Source of the DNA: UBA6220 sp041650375
Lineage (GTDB): Bacteria > Patescibacteriota > Minisyncoccia > Minisyncoccales > Minisyncoccaceae
DNA length: 64,000 nucleotides
Assembly: GCA_041650375.1 (NCBI GenBank)
Contig: JBAZLH010000001.1
Span: 134,511-198,510, forward strand
Direction of reading: 5' to 3'
The position numbers and the translations under genes are program-made. Under the pieces are notes generated by a model. That model did no database searches and was not told the origin of the DNA. It was given only the letters and a program-made list of their open reading frames with translations. Shown here piece after piece: positions 32,272 to 41,079 of this stretch. Numbering within the stretch: position 1 is the first letter of the stretch; each line of letters begins with the position of its first letter.

Positions 32272-32607
32272 GCAGGGGATTTGGATGAAGAAGGCGGAGC
32301 CGCGACTGGCGGCGAGCCGGGCCTGAGGAAAATTTCAGTAGAAATTTATCCGAAGGCGAATCCAATACATTGGGCCTGGACTTGGATGCGAACCAATTGA
32401 CGCGGAGTGAAGATATGGAGTCAGCAGACTCTATCCTGAATCTCAATTAACGCGAGTTAATTGATGTCAGATTTAGTAAAATCTGACCTACCTTAAGCAC
32501 TTGAACCAATTGACGTGGCGCTTAAGCTTGAATCTCAATTAGTGCGAGCTGATTTGATGTCTGATTTAGTAAAATCAGACGCACCTTTAAAGATTTCGAA
32601 TCCAAGT
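32272..32607. repeat. two-hairpin element array E6 behind tRNA-Gln
   Basis: Hairpins in order: GCCGC, GACTG, GCGGC (32299-32313); AAATTTC, AGTA, GAAATTT (32330-32347); GGAGTC, AGCA, GACTCT (32417-32432); CAATTAAC, GCGA, GTTAATTG (32444-32463); GTCAGATTT, AGTA, AAATCTGAC (32466-32487); AATTAGT, GCGA, GCTGATT (32537-32554); GTCTGATTT, AGTA, AAATCAGAC (32559-32580). The arm GACTTGGATGCGAACC (32379-32394) matches the inverted tRNA T-arm in 15 of 16 bases; the right arm TTCGAATCCAAGT (32595-32607) is a direct copy. Confidence 0.85.
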
Positions 32608-32628
32608 AACAATAATCCGTGAAATTTT

Positions 32629-32657
32629 TTGGCTATTTACTATTTCTAGGGTATAAT
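32629..32657 (+). promoter_or_regulatory. promoter of the ankyrin gene
   Basis: TTGGCT (32629-32634), 17-base spacer, TATAAT (32652-32657). Confidence 0.6.
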
Positions 32658-32683
32658 AATTTTAAGATAATAAATTAAATATT

Positions 32684-34516
32684 ATGAATCAAAATTTTTT
32701 AAGGGGAGTAGATATCGTTACTGCCATAATATCGAAAGGATTAGTTATTATTAATGATATTATTGTCGCTATAATCTTATTGGGACTGTTTTTAAATAAT
32801 AATTACTTTTCTTTTGATCTATTTTATTTTTTAATATATTCAACTTTATCATTGTTTTTATTTATTATATTTTTCAGGCCAAGAGAAAGCAAAGTATTAA
32901 ATTTGATTTTAGAAATTTTTTTTATTGGAATACCCTTGCTTTTCTTTGTGTTGCACGAAATTTATTTAACAGTTATTAGTATAACCATTATTAATATAAT
33001 TATCACCGCACTTCTGTTTTTTTATAAAAAATCAGAAAGTAACGTAAAAATAGAGGAGCTTAATGGCATTGAAAAAACAGAGATTGCCCAGCAAAATAAT
33101 GAACTGGAATCACTTACCGAAAATAAGCCGGTTTTTTTAAATAATATAAAAAAAATAGTAAAATTTAATACTTTCTTATTAATATTTTTGGTAGTTACTA
33201 TTTTTGTACTTTTCTTTTGGTTCGTCCCGCAGTATGGTCTTTTGGGTGTGGCTTTAATACCGATGTTTTTTTCGTTTGTTTGTTATATAGTAATCTATTT
33301 TATATTTTATTTAGTTGGGCGGGCAAAATTTAAGTCGGATTTTTTGAATAATTCCATTAATACCTTAAACATATTAATAAATTTAATACCTTTCTCTGTC
33401 TTAATATATTATTTAAATGGTCTTTTGAAAGATTTTTTAAGAGGTTTTTCTTCGAATCCGAATATGTATATTTCTATGGGCGTTTTGCTTATTTTTATAT
33501 CTCTAATTTTTGGAACTAATGTAATTTATTATTTTATAAAAGCGCCTTCGCAAATAGATAAAAAGTTATGCATAAATAAAAAAGTAGCAATTTTGCTGAT
33601 TTTAATTTTGGTTGGCGTCGCAAGTATATTTTTTTGGAATAGAATTAATCAGCAAAATTTATCAAAATTACCGGAAGTAGCAAAGAATGGCAATTCAAAA
33701 GATTTAAAAGCATTAATAAATGCCGGTGCCGACGTCAACGCAGAAGATTCTTCGGGAGAAACTCCATTAATATTGGCATCTTACAATAATAATCTTGCCA
33801 CCGTTGAAGAATTAATTAAATCTGGCGCCGACGTCAATGCAAAAGATTTAATGGAGCAAACGCCACTAATGTTGGCTTCCGGTAAAGGGCACTTGGATAT
33901 TGTTAAAGAGTTGATTAAGGATGGAGCAGATGTAAATGCTGAAGATATAAATAAATTAACACCACTAATGACAGCGTCCCATAACGGTTATTTGAATATT
34001 GTTGAAGAATTAATTAAATCTGGTGCCGACGTCAACGTAAAAAAAATTAACGGGGAAACGGCATTAATATTAGCTTGTGAAAATGGAAGTATTGATGTTA
34101 TCAAAAAGTTGATTAAATCCGGTGCCGACGTCAACGCAAAGAATTTTTATGGTGAAACAGCATTAGATATTGTCTTTGAGAGGGGTGATTTTGGTATTGT
34201 TAATGAACTAATTAAGGGTGGAGCTAATAGTAATAAAAGTATTGTATTGGTTAACGCCTCTTTTAACAATGATATTAATACTGTTAAAAAAATGGTTCAG
34301 GCTGGGGCGGATGTTAATATACAAAATTTTGATAAATGGACAGCGTTAATGTATGCATCCGATAAAGGGTATTTGGATATTGTTAAGGAATTAATTAGAG
34401 CGGGAGCGAATGTTAACACAACGAATTCAATTGGATGGACGGCATTGATGTATGCTTCTACTAATGGGAATACTAGCATTGTTCAAGTATTAAAAGATGC
34501 AGGAGCTAAAGAGTAA
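32684..34516 (+). CDS. multi-pass membrane protein with C-terminal ankyrin repeats
   Basis: A 610-residue protein. Residues 1-325 hold about eight to ten hydrophobic segments with a polar linker near 120-155. From about 335 to the end there are about eight ankyrin repeats of 33 residues, each with the NGADVNA hairpin (GADVNAKD, TPLMLASGKGHLDIVKELI). Ankyrin repeats bind proteins; the side of the membrane is not evident. Codons are richer in A+T than in neighbours and the DNA of successive repeats is similar (GGTGCCGACGTCAACG recurs), suggesting recent repeat expansion or gene transfer. Confidence 0.85.
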   Translation: MNQNFLRGVDIVTAIISKGLVIINDIIVAIILLGLFLNNNYFSFDLFYFLIYSTLSLFLFIIFFRPRESKVLNLILEIFFIGIPLLFFVLHEIYLTVISITIINIIITALLFFYKKSESNVKIEELNGIEKTEIAQQNNELESLTENKPVFLNNIKKIVKFNTFLLIFLVVTIFVLFFWFVPQYGLLGVALIPMFFSFVCYIVIYFIFYLVGRAKFKSDFLNNSINTLNILINLIPFSVLIYYLNGLLKDFLRGFSSNPNMYISMGVLLIFISLIFGTNVIYYFIKAPSQIDKKLCINKKVAILLILILVGVASIFFWNRINQQNLSKLPEVAKNGNSKDLKALINAGADVNAEDSSGETPLILASYNNNLATVEELIKSGADVNAKDLMEQTPLMLASGKGHLDIVKELIKDGADVNAEDINKLTPLMTASHNGYLNIVEELIKSGADVNVKKINGETALILACENGSIDVIKKLIKSGADVNAKNFYGETALDIVFERGDFGIVNELIKGGANSNKSIVLVNASFNNDINTVKKMVQAGADVNIQNFDKWTALMYASDKGYLDIVKELIRAGANVNTTNSIGWTALMYASTNGNTSIVQVLKDAGAKE

Positions 34517-34521
34517 CCTAA

Positions 34522-34782
34522 ATGTTTTATACATACATTCTCCAATGCGCCGATGATACTCTCTATGTTGGCTGCACCAATGATTTAGAAAAGCGGCTTA
34601 AGCAGCACAATGAAGCCAAGTGCGGCGCGCATTACACTAAAATCAGGCGGCCGGTAGAACTAAAATACTCGGAGGAATTTGATAATATCGCGGCTGCGCG
34701 GGCGAGAGAAGCGGAAATAAAACGGTGGAGCAGAAAAGAAAAACTGGATTTGATAGATGGGAATATTGACAATTCTGATTAA
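34522..34782 (+). CDS. GIY-YIG endonuclease-like protein
   Basis: An 86-residue single-domain protein of the UPF0213/YhbQ type: YTYILQCADDTLYVGCTNDLEKRLKQHN contains the GIY-YIG equivalent (YTY ... YVG) and the catalytic Arg, followed by the family Glu in AAARAREAEIKRWSRKEKL. Members are linked to DNA repair but are poorly defined. It follows the ankyrin gene by five bases. Confidence 0.85.
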   Translation: MFYTYILQCADDTLYVGCTNDLEKRLKQHNEAKCGAHYTKIRRPVELKYSEEFDNIAAARAREAEIKRWSRKEKLDLIDGNIDNSD

Positions 34783-34794
34783 AAGTTTTATAAT
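34766..34794 (+). promoter_or_regulatory. consensus promoter of the lipoprotein gene
   Basis: TTGACA (34766-34771), 17-base spacer, TATAAT (34789-34794); the -35 box lies inside the GIY-YIG coding end. Confidence 0.85.
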
Positions 34795-34822
34795 TCAGTA
34801 AACCTAAGGTAGGTGTTTGAAA

Positions 34823-35182
34823 ATGAAAAAGTTCTTTATTAGCTTACTGATTGTCGTAGCGCTTGCAATAGTTTGTGCGTTTGCAGCGGTTTGTTTCTCT
34901 GGATGTACCCAAATTCAAGGTGACAATACAGGAGCTCAAGCTCTGGGCGAGAACAATGCCGCAACTTTTTCTGGTAATGTTGGGAATACGGCAATAGTGC
35001 CCGCGATTGATTATAAGCATGGGGTATATTACATACCGGCGAACAAAGCAACTTTCGGCAATTCCTTGTCAATGTTTATTGCTGAAAATCCTGAACTTGA
35101 AGTGGTTGCCATTGCTCCCGATGATACTCAAACTGCCCATGGAGTAACACAAGGTTATTGGCTTTATGCCCGACACAAGTAA
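34823..35182 (+). CDS. small lipoprotein of unknown function
   Basis: A 119-residue protein with a lipoprotein signal: KKFF, a long hydrophobic core, and a lipobox ending FSGC at about residue 28. The mature part (about 90 residues) contains VYYIPANKATFGNSLSMFI and VVAIAPDDTQTAHGVTQGYW and is not recognised. AAGGTAGGTG is the ribosome site. A consensus promoter suggests high expression. It is an accessory envelope protein by signal only. Confidence 0.75.
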   Translation: MKKFFISLLIVVALAIVCAFAAVCFSGCTQIQGDNTGAQALGENNAATFSGNVGNTAIVPAIDYKHGVYYIPANKATFGNSLSMFIAENPELEVVAIAPDDTQTAHGVTQGYWLYARHK

Positions 35183-35280
35183 ACAATTTGCCCTCAACGT
35201 AAAATAATTACAGCGAGGGACTTTTTTATTTTATGCTAACAGGCTTCCCAATTCTTTAAAAATAAAGTAATCTCTATTGT

Positions 35281-36744
35281 ATGGCAAATAACGAATCAAT
35301 CCTTAGTTTTAAAAAAGTGTCCTTTGGATACGCGGAAGACAAGCACCTCTTGAACGAGGTGGATTTTTCTATTCGCCGCGGTACCAAGACCACAATTATG
35401 GGCCAAAACGGAGCGGGTAAGACCACTATTTTCGGATTGATTACCAAAGAATACAAACCGGAAAGCGGAGCGATAAACATTGAAAACAATCTTTCCATTG
35501 CCGTTTCCCGTCAGGTAATTCCCCGGGATGAGCTGGACTTGACCGTGAAAGAATTTTTTGAAAAAGCAATGGAAAAATCAACGGGCAAAAAAGTTTATAA
35601 CATCGACCCGAAAATAGATGATATTTTAGAAGTGGTCCACTTGGTCGCGCCGCACGAAAAAATCATAAAATCTTTTTCCGGCGGGCAACAGGCCCGACTG
35701 CTTTTGGCATCCGCCCTGATCCAAAATCCGGATTTGCTTTTACTGGACGAGCCAACTAATAATTTGGATAAAGCCGGCATTGAACACTTAACCAAGTTTT
35801 TAATCGCTTACGAAAAAACTTGCATTGTGATTTCGCATGACGCCGAATTTTTAAACAGTTTTACAGACGGAGTTTTATACCTGGACGTGTTTACCCGGAA
35901 GATAGACCAATACACGGGCGATTATTTTGACGTGAGAAAACAAATTGAACACCGACAAGAAAAAGAAAATATGAAAAACGCGCAATTGGCGAAAGAAATC
36001 CAGGCCAATAAAGAACGGGCTAATTTTTTCGCCAACAAAGGAGGCAATTTGCGTATGGTTGCCAAGCGAATGAGGGAGAAAGCCGCAGACTTGGAAGAGG
36101 AAAAAATTGATATGCGCAAAGAAGATAAAACCATCCGCGAATTTATTGTCCCCGCCCAAGACGGCATTAAAGGTTTGATTGCCCATATCACGGCTTATAA
36201 AACCATAAAAAACCACAAGCCTGTCCAAAAGAAAACCGACATAGAGTTAAGGCGGAACCAGCACCTTTTATTGAAGGGTCCGAACGGGATTGGCAAAAGC
36301 ACATTACTGGAATCAATTGCCAAAAACGAAGCCGAGGGAACAATGATTGCTTCGGGAGTGCAAATCGGTTATTATCGCCAGGATTTTTCCACTTTAAATT
36401 TTGAAGACACGGTTTACCAATCGCTTTCGCGCGTGTCTGCTCTGCATTCTGAAGAGTCCATGCGGGCAATCGCGGCCGGTTTTTTGATTACCGGAGAGAT
36501 GATGAAAACAAAGATCGGTAATTTGTCTGAAGGGCAAAAAGGCTTAGTGGCTTTCGCTCGGTTGGTTTTGCAAAAACCCGGGTTGCTTATTTTGGATGAG
36601 CCCACGAACCACATTAACTTCCGCCACATTCCAGTGATTGCCGAAGCGCTAAATAAATATGAAGGCGCTATGATTTTGGTTAGCCATGTGCCGGATTTCG
36701 TAAGTAAAATTCGGATTGACAATATTTTAGACTTGGAAGATTAA
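35281..36744 (+). CDS. ABC-F family ATPase
   Basis: A soluble twin-ATPase of 487 residues. First Walker A GQNGAGKTT near residue 42, signature FSGGQQARLLLASAL, Walker B LLLLDEPTNNLD; linker with charged helices (residues 215-265, the P-site tRNA interaction motif region); second Walker A GPNGIGKST near 338, LSEGQKGLVAFARL and LLILDEPTNHIN. ABC-F proteins bind the ribosome E site and relieve stalling, or give antibiotic resistance. The second signature reads LSEGQ rather than LSGGQ. Membership is clear; subfamily is not. Confidence 0.9.
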   Translation: MANNESILSFKKVSFGYAEDKHLLNEVDFSIRRGTKTTIMGQNGAGKTTIFGLITKEYKPESGAINIENNLSIAVSRQVIPRDELDLTVKEFFEKAMEKSTGKKVYNIDPKIDDILEVVHLVAPHEKIIKSFSGGQQARLLLASALIQNPDLLLLDEPTNNLDKAGIEHLTKFLIAYEKTCIVISHDAEFLNSFTDGVLYLDVFTRKIDQYTGDYFDVRKQIEHRQEKENMKNAQLAKEIQANKERANFFANKGGNLRMVAKRMREKAADLEEEKIDMRKEDKTIREFIVPAQDGIKGLIAHITAYKTIKNHKPVQKKTDIELRRNQHLLLKGPNGIGKSTLLESIAKNEAEGTMIASGVQIGYYRQDFSTLNFEDTVYQSLSRVSALHSEESMRAIAAGFLITGEMMKTKIGNLSEGQKGLVAFARLVLQKPGLLILDEPTNHINFRHIPVIAEALNKYEGAMILVSHVPDFVSKIRIDNILDLED

Positions 36745-36785
36745 TTTACTTTTTCTTTTTTATTTTTTGCGATATAGTGGATAAT

Positions 36786-37133
36786 ATGAAACATGAAAAA
36801 TCTCATCGCCCCTGGGGATGGCATCTGATATTGGCGCAAATCGGGCAGATGGCATGGATTAAGGTGGTATTTGTGAAACAAGGCGAAAGGCTAAGTTTGC
36901 AAACCCACGAAAACCGGTCGGAAGTGTGGGTTGTTTTAAAAGGCAAAGTTGAGGCGATTGTGGGAGAGAAAAAACATCAGTTGGCTTTTGGCCGGTTTGT
37001 AAACATTGCTAAAAAGCAAAAGCATCGTTTGAGTGGCATAAACAATGCGCATATTCTTGAGTTGGCTTTCGGCAAGCCGACCGAAGAAGACATTGTCCGT
37101 TATGAAGATGATTACGGCCGTGCCGATATTTAA
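36786..37133 (+). CDS. cupin, mannose-6-phosphate isomerase type II-like
   Basis: A 115-residue single cupin: RPWGWHLILAQIGQMAWIKVV, then LSLQTHENRSEVWVVLKGKVEAIVG, ending HRLSGINNAHILELAFG, the pattern of the C-terminal isomerase domain of WbpW/ManC-type enzymes, which interconvert mannose-6-P and fructose-6-P. TATAGT (36773-36778) ends seven bases before the ATG, so it is probably leaderless. mnmA follows after four bases. Confidence 0.8.
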   Translation: MKHEKSHRPWGWHLILAQIGQMAWIKVVFVKQGERLSLQTHENRSEVWVVLKGKVEAIVGEKKHQLAFGRFVNIAKKQKHRLSGINNAHILELAFGKPTEEDIVRYEDDYGRADI

Positions 37134-37137
37134 TATT

Positions 37138-38226
37138 ATGGAAAACCAAAGCAAAAAAAGAGTGGTCGTGGGATTAAGCGGCGGAGTGGATTCGTCGGTT
37201 TCGGCTGCGCTTTTAAAGCAACAAGGTTATGAAGTAATCGGCGCCACAATGAAACTTTGGGACAAGAATTACGCTGCCAGCGGACAAAAGGGCGCGTGCT
37301 ATGGTCCGGGAGAAAAAGATGATATTGAGGCTGCTCAAAAAGCCGCGAACATTATTGGTATAGAGCATCTGGTTATTGATGTTTCCGCGGAATATAAAAA
37401 ATACGTTTTGGAATATTTTAAGCAAGAGTATTTGGCCGGCCGCACACCTAATCCGTGCGTAATGTGCAATCAAAAAATAAAGTTCGGTTATTTGGCGCAA
37501 AAGATTGCCGAAGCCGGAGTAAAATTTGATTATTTCGCGACCGGGCACTATGCCCGCGTGATATTTGATAAAGAAAAAAATCGCTATTTGCTTTTACGGG
37601 GCAAGGATGAAAAAAAAGACCAGGCGTATTTTCTTTACCGGCTTTCGCAAGAGCAATTAAGCCAAGCGATATTTCCTTTGGGCGGATACAAAAAAGAAGA
37701 AACCAGGAAAATGGCGAATGAGCTTGGCTTGCAAGATTTTGCTAATAAAGAAGAAAGCCAGGACTTTGTGGAAGGCGGCGATTACTCGCATATTATCGGG
37801 CCGCAGGGGCAAAAATCAGGCAAAATTATTGATATGGATGGGCAGATTGTTGGTGAACACAACGGCTTGTCTAATTTTACAATTGGGCAAAGAAAGGGCT
37901 TGGATATCGGCGGCTTAAGCGAACCGTATTACGTGATTTCTTTGGATGTTTGTAAAAACCAAGTTACGGTTGGCAAAAAAGAAGATGCTTTTTCAAATGA
38001 ATTTGAAATTGGGCAAGCAAATTGGATTGCTTTTTCCGAGCCGGATAAGATAATTGAAGCGCAAGTAAAAACCAGGTCAAACGGGGAACTGGTTGATTGC
38101 AAAATTATTCCGCAAGAAGGCGGAGCAAGAATAGAATTGGCGAAGCCGAGCTTTGCCGTAACTGCCGGACAGTCCGCCGTGTTTTATTTGGGCGAGATTG
38201 TTTTGGGCGGAGGAATAATTAAATAG
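37138..38226 (+). CDS. mnmA: tRNA-specific 2-thiouridylase MnmA, lacking the second catalytic Cys
   Basis: Thiolates U34 of tRNA-Lys/Glu/Gln. PP-loop GLSGGVDSSVSAALL at residues 13-27 and the first catalytic Cys in NPCVMCNQKIKFG near 103. In the usual second site, ESQDICFVP..DY, this protein reads ESQDFVEGGDYS: the two residues IC are missing, so the cysteine that acts as the second catalytic partner is absent. The rest (TIGQRKGLDIGG, VGKKEDAF) is normal, 362 residues. The start is taken at ATG 37138; the frame upstream overlaps the cupin gene. Confidence 0.92.
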   Translation: MENQSKKRVVVGLSGGVDSSVSAALLKQQGYEVIGATMKLWDKNYAASGQKGACYGPGEKDDIEAAQKAANIIGIEHLVIDVSAEYKKYVLEYFKQEYLAGRTPNPCVMCNQKIKFGYLAQKIAEAGVKFDYFATGHYARVIFDKEKNRYLLLRGKDEKKDQAYFLYRLSQEQLSQAIFPLGGYKKEETRKMANELGLQDFANKEESQDFVEGGDYSHIIGPQGQKSGKIIDMDGQIVGEHNGLSNFTIGQRKGLDIGGLSEPYYVISLDVCKNQVTVGKKEDAFSNEFEIGQANWIAFSEPDKIIEAQVKTRSNGELVDCKIIPQEGGARIELAKPSFAVTAGQSAVFYLGEIVLGGGIIK

Positions 38227-38293
38227 TATTTTATGCTTTGGAGGCGGATGTTGGCGGTTTTTGGCTTTTGGGATATAATAAATCCAAGCTATT

Positions 38294-38710
38294 ATGGACT
38301 GTGTTTTCTGTAAAATAATCAATAACGAACTGCCAAGCTTCAAGGTTTATGAGAACGAATTCGTTTTGGCTTTTTTGGATATCAGCCCGGCCGCCAAAGG
38401 GCATACCTTGGTAATACCCAAAGAGCATTTTGAAAATATTTTTGATATTTCGGAAAATTATTTGGAGAAAATCATGGTTGCGGCTAAAAAGATTTCACAG
38501 AAAATGATAGAAGTCGGCGTTGCCGAAGGCGTGAATTTATATGAAGCGAATGGCTCCGTGGCAGAGCAAGTTGTGCCGCATTTTCATTTGCACATTATCC
38601 CGAGAGTTTCAGGCGATGATATTGATTTTACCGGCCGCGGATTTAAGCCGATTGCCAAGCCGACTAACGAAGAATTTGAAAATATCAGAGAAATATTAAA
38701 TCTAATTTAG
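38294..38710 (+). CDS. HIT family hydrolase
   Basis: A 138-residue Hint-type histidine triad protein. CVFCKIINNELPS at the start carries the zinc Cys pair, FLDISPAAKGHTLVIPKEH follows, and the triad is HFHLHIIPR near residue 97. It hydrolyses nucleoside phosphoramidates such as aminoacyl-AMP. TATAAT (38274-38279) lies 14 bases before the ATG, so the leader is short. ftsZ is 19 bases downstream. Confidence 0.92.
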   Translation: MDCVFCKIINNELPSFKVYENEFVLAFLDISPAAKGHTLVIPKEHFENIFDISENYLEKIMVAAKKISQKMIEVGVAEGVNLYEANGSVAEQVVPHFHLHIIPRVSGDDIDFTGRGFKPIAKPTNEEFENIREILNLI

Positions 38711-38729
38711 TTTTAATAGGTAAAAATAT

Positions 38730-40190
38730 ATGGCTTCAAAAAAGAAAAAAACAATTGCCAAGAAGAAAGCAAAAACAAGCAAATCAAAAAAAGCGAAAAG
38801 TTCGGTTGTTGCGAAGAAGCCCGTGAAAATCAAAAAAAGCGCGGTTAAAAAAGCCCGTTCGACAAGCTCAGGGCCTTCGGCAAAAAAAGCAACGACGGTA
38901 AAGATTTCAAAAAAGAAGTCCGGCCGGAAATCTTCCGAGGCGGACAAGCAATTGGACACGGCCAAAAAAATAAAAATAAGGATTGTCGGAATTGGCGGAG
39001 GAGGGGGAAACATTGTGGCTGAATTAAGCAAAAAGCTTAAAGATTTTTCCATTCAAAAAATTGATTTTATCGCCGCGAACACGGATAACCAAGCCTTGCA
39101 TTCTTTAAATAAAAACATTAAAAAGTTTTCTTTCGGGCAAAAAATGACCAGAGGACTGGGAACCGGCCGGGACGTGGAATTGGGAGAAAGGGCGGCTCGG
39201 GAAGATTTTGAAAAAATTAAAAGCCTGTTCGCGGAAGACCGCGATTTATATATCATTATTTCGTCTTTGGGCGGAGGCACAGGCACGGGTTCTTCGCCGA
39301 TTTTCACCAAGGCTTGCAGCGATTTCGGCTTGCCGGTTTTGGGAATTTTTACCATGCCTTTTGTTTTTGAAGGCAAGAAAAAAATGGATGACGCGCAAAA
39401 AGCTTTGGAAAGAATGAAAGAAAACCTTAATGCTTTTATGATTTTACCGAATGAAAAAATATTCGGGTTGACTAAAGAAGAAATATCCTTTACCGATTCC
39501 CTGAATTTATTGAACAGCCGCTTGGCAATGTCCTTGGACGGGCTATTGCGCGCGATTTATTCTCCCGGGCTGATTAACATTGATTGGGCGGATATTCGGA
39601 CGATACTGGAAGGCAAAAGAAAGGAAGCATATTTGAACGTGGTTAAAGGAAAGATAAACCAAAATTTGGATGAATTCATTAAAAGTATTTTTAAGAACCC
39701 AATTCTAGATACGCAATTCAGCAATGCGGAAAGCGTGTTATTTAACATTGACGGGTCAAAAGAATTATCTTTGCAAACTTTGGCGCAAATAAGCGAGAAG
39801 ATAAACGAACTTTCTCCGAATGCCAAGATTATTTTTGGATTGAACCAAAATCCAAAAATGAAAAACGAAATAAAAGTGACTATTTTGGCGACAAAAAACA
39901 ATGAAAGAAAAGATATTTTTAAAATCAAAAGAATGCAACCCATTGCTGTTGATGCAAAAAAAGAAAAGCCGGCAATAAAAAAGCCGGAAAAGAAAGAGGC
40001 CGGAGCAACGGCTAAGAACATGGGAGAAGAAAAAGAAAAAATTGAAATAGAACAAGAAGAAGCGGAGCAAAATATCAGGAGGAACGCGCTCCAAGCCAAA
40101 GAAGCGGAACGCCAGGCCATTGAAAAAGAAGAAGAAAGCGAAAAAATATTTGAAATCCCCGCTTTTTTAAGAAAAAATAAGAAAAAATAA
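38730..40190 (+). CDS. ftsZ: FtsZ with a long Lys-rich N-terminal extension
   Basis: The tubulin-like GTPase of the division ring. The GTPase starts only near residue 81 (KIRIVGIGGGGGNIVAEL), with the tubulin signature GGGTGTGSS near 181 and the T7 loop LINIDWADIRTIL near 285 (usually LINVDFADVRTVM). The C-terminus EIPAFLRKNKKK is the conserved tail that binds FtsA-type anchors. Residues 1-75 are an unusual Lys/Ala/Ser-rich extension. The T7 and core sequences are divergent, so a second, more typical FtsZ elsewhere is possible. A copy of the TTCGACAAGCTCAG repeat lies within the extension. Confidence 0.85.
   Translation: MASKKKKTIAKKKAKTSKSKKAKSSVVAKKPVKIKKSAVKKARSTSSGPSAKKATTVKISKKKSGRKSSEADKQLDTAKKIKIRIVGIGGGGGNIVAELSKKLKDFSIQKIDFIAANTDNQALHSLNKNIKKFSFGQKMTRGLGTGRDVELGERAAREDFEKIKSLFAEDRDLYIIISSLGGGTGTGSSPIFTKACSDFGLPVLGIFTMPFVFEGKKKMDDAQKALERMKENLNAFMILPNEKIFGLTKEEISFTDSLNLLNSRLAMSLDGLLRAIYSPGLINIDWADIRTILEGKRKEAYLNVVKGKINQNLDEFIKSIFKNPILDTQFSNAESVLFNIDGSKELSLQTLAQISEKINELSPNAKIIFGLNQNPKMKNEIKVTILATKNNERKDIFKIKRMQPIAVDAKKEKPAIKKPEKKEAGATAKNMGEEKEKIEIEQEEAEQNIRRNALQAKEAERQAIEKEEESEKIFEIPAFLRKNKKK
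38854..38875. repeat. short palindromic repeat inside ftsZ
   Basis: CCCGTTCGACAAGCTCAGGG followed by CC; translated in frame as ARSTSSGP in the Lys-rich extension. Copies also in rnpB and rpmE. Confidence 0.75.
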
Positions 40191-40194
40191 AACT

Positions 40195-41079
40195 ATGTCA
40201 AAAGAAGTAAGAAAAGCCATTTTTCCGATTGCCGGGCTCGCGACCAGGTTTTTGCCGATTTCCAAAGCGGTTTCCAAAGAGCTGATTCCCTTGGCTGATA
40301 AACCCTTGGTCCATTACACCGCCGAAGAAGCAATGCTGTCCGGAATAAAAAAAATCCAGTTTGTAACCCGTCCAACCCAAAAAGAAGTTTTGAATTATTT
40401 CAAAAGAGATAAAGATTTGGAAAAGCGGCTGGAAGAAAATAATAAAACCGAAGAATTAAAAGCCTTGAAAGAACTGGAAATAATGTTCGGCAAGATGGAA
40501 TTTTCCACCGTGTTCCAAAGAAAGGCCCATGGCAACGCTGACGCGATTTATAAAGCTAAAGAATTCGTGGGGCGAGAACCGTGCGCGGTCAGTTTTTGCG
40601 ATGATGTTATTGATTCCGAGGTTCCGGCTTTAGAGCAAATGATTGAAGTTTTTAAAACTTGCCAGAGGCCGGTAATGGCATTAAAAGCCTTGCCCGCGGA
40701 AAAGCTTCCGAGTTATGGCGTGGTGGAAGTTGAAAAGGTTGCCAACAGTTTTTACAAAATAAAAAGAATGGTGCAGAAGCCCAAGCCCGGGGACGAACCT
40801 TCCAATTTGGCGGTGATGGGCAGGTACATATTAACTCCCGAAGTTTTTGATTATTTGGGAGAACATAAATCAATGATGCTTAACGATTATTGTATCGGCC
40901 AGGTTTTGAGCCAAATGGCGGAAGAAGGAAAGACAGTTTACGGCTGTGAGATAAAAGGCGAATGGCTGGAGTGCGGCAATAAAACTTTGTGGCTAAAATC
41001 GTTTATGACTTTAATTTTAAAACATTCGGAATACGGGGAACATATTAAAAGTTTTTTAAAAGATAAAAATATTTATTAA
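40195..41079 (+). CDS. galU: UTP-glucose-1-phosphate uridylyltransferase
   Basis: Makes UDP-glucose from UTP and glucose-1-P for cell-surface glycans. The 294 residues show AIFPIAGLATRFLPISKAVSKE (usual LPATKAxPKE), KPLVHYTAEEAMLSGI, FVTRPTQK, RKAHGNADAI, and SYGVVEVEK, MVQKPKPGDEPSN, GRYILTPEVFD. The family usually reads AGxGTR in the first loop; here it is AGLATR. It is preceded by ftsZ (four bases) and overlaps trxB by one base. Confidence 0.92.
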   Translation: MSKEVRKAIFPIAGLATRFLPISKAVSKELIPLADKPLVHYTAEEAMLSGIKKIQFVTRPTQKEVLNYFKRDKDLEKRLEENNKTEELKALKELEIMFGKMEFSTVFQRKAHGNADAIYKAKEFVGREPCAVSFCDDVIDSEVPALEQMIEVFKTCQRPVMALKALPAEKLPSYGVVEVEKVANSFYKIKRMVQKPKPGDEPSNLAVMGRYILTPEVFDYLGEHKSMMLNDYCIGQVLSQMAEEGKTVYGCEIKGEWLECGNKTLWLKSFMTLILKHSEYGEHIKSFLKDKNIY

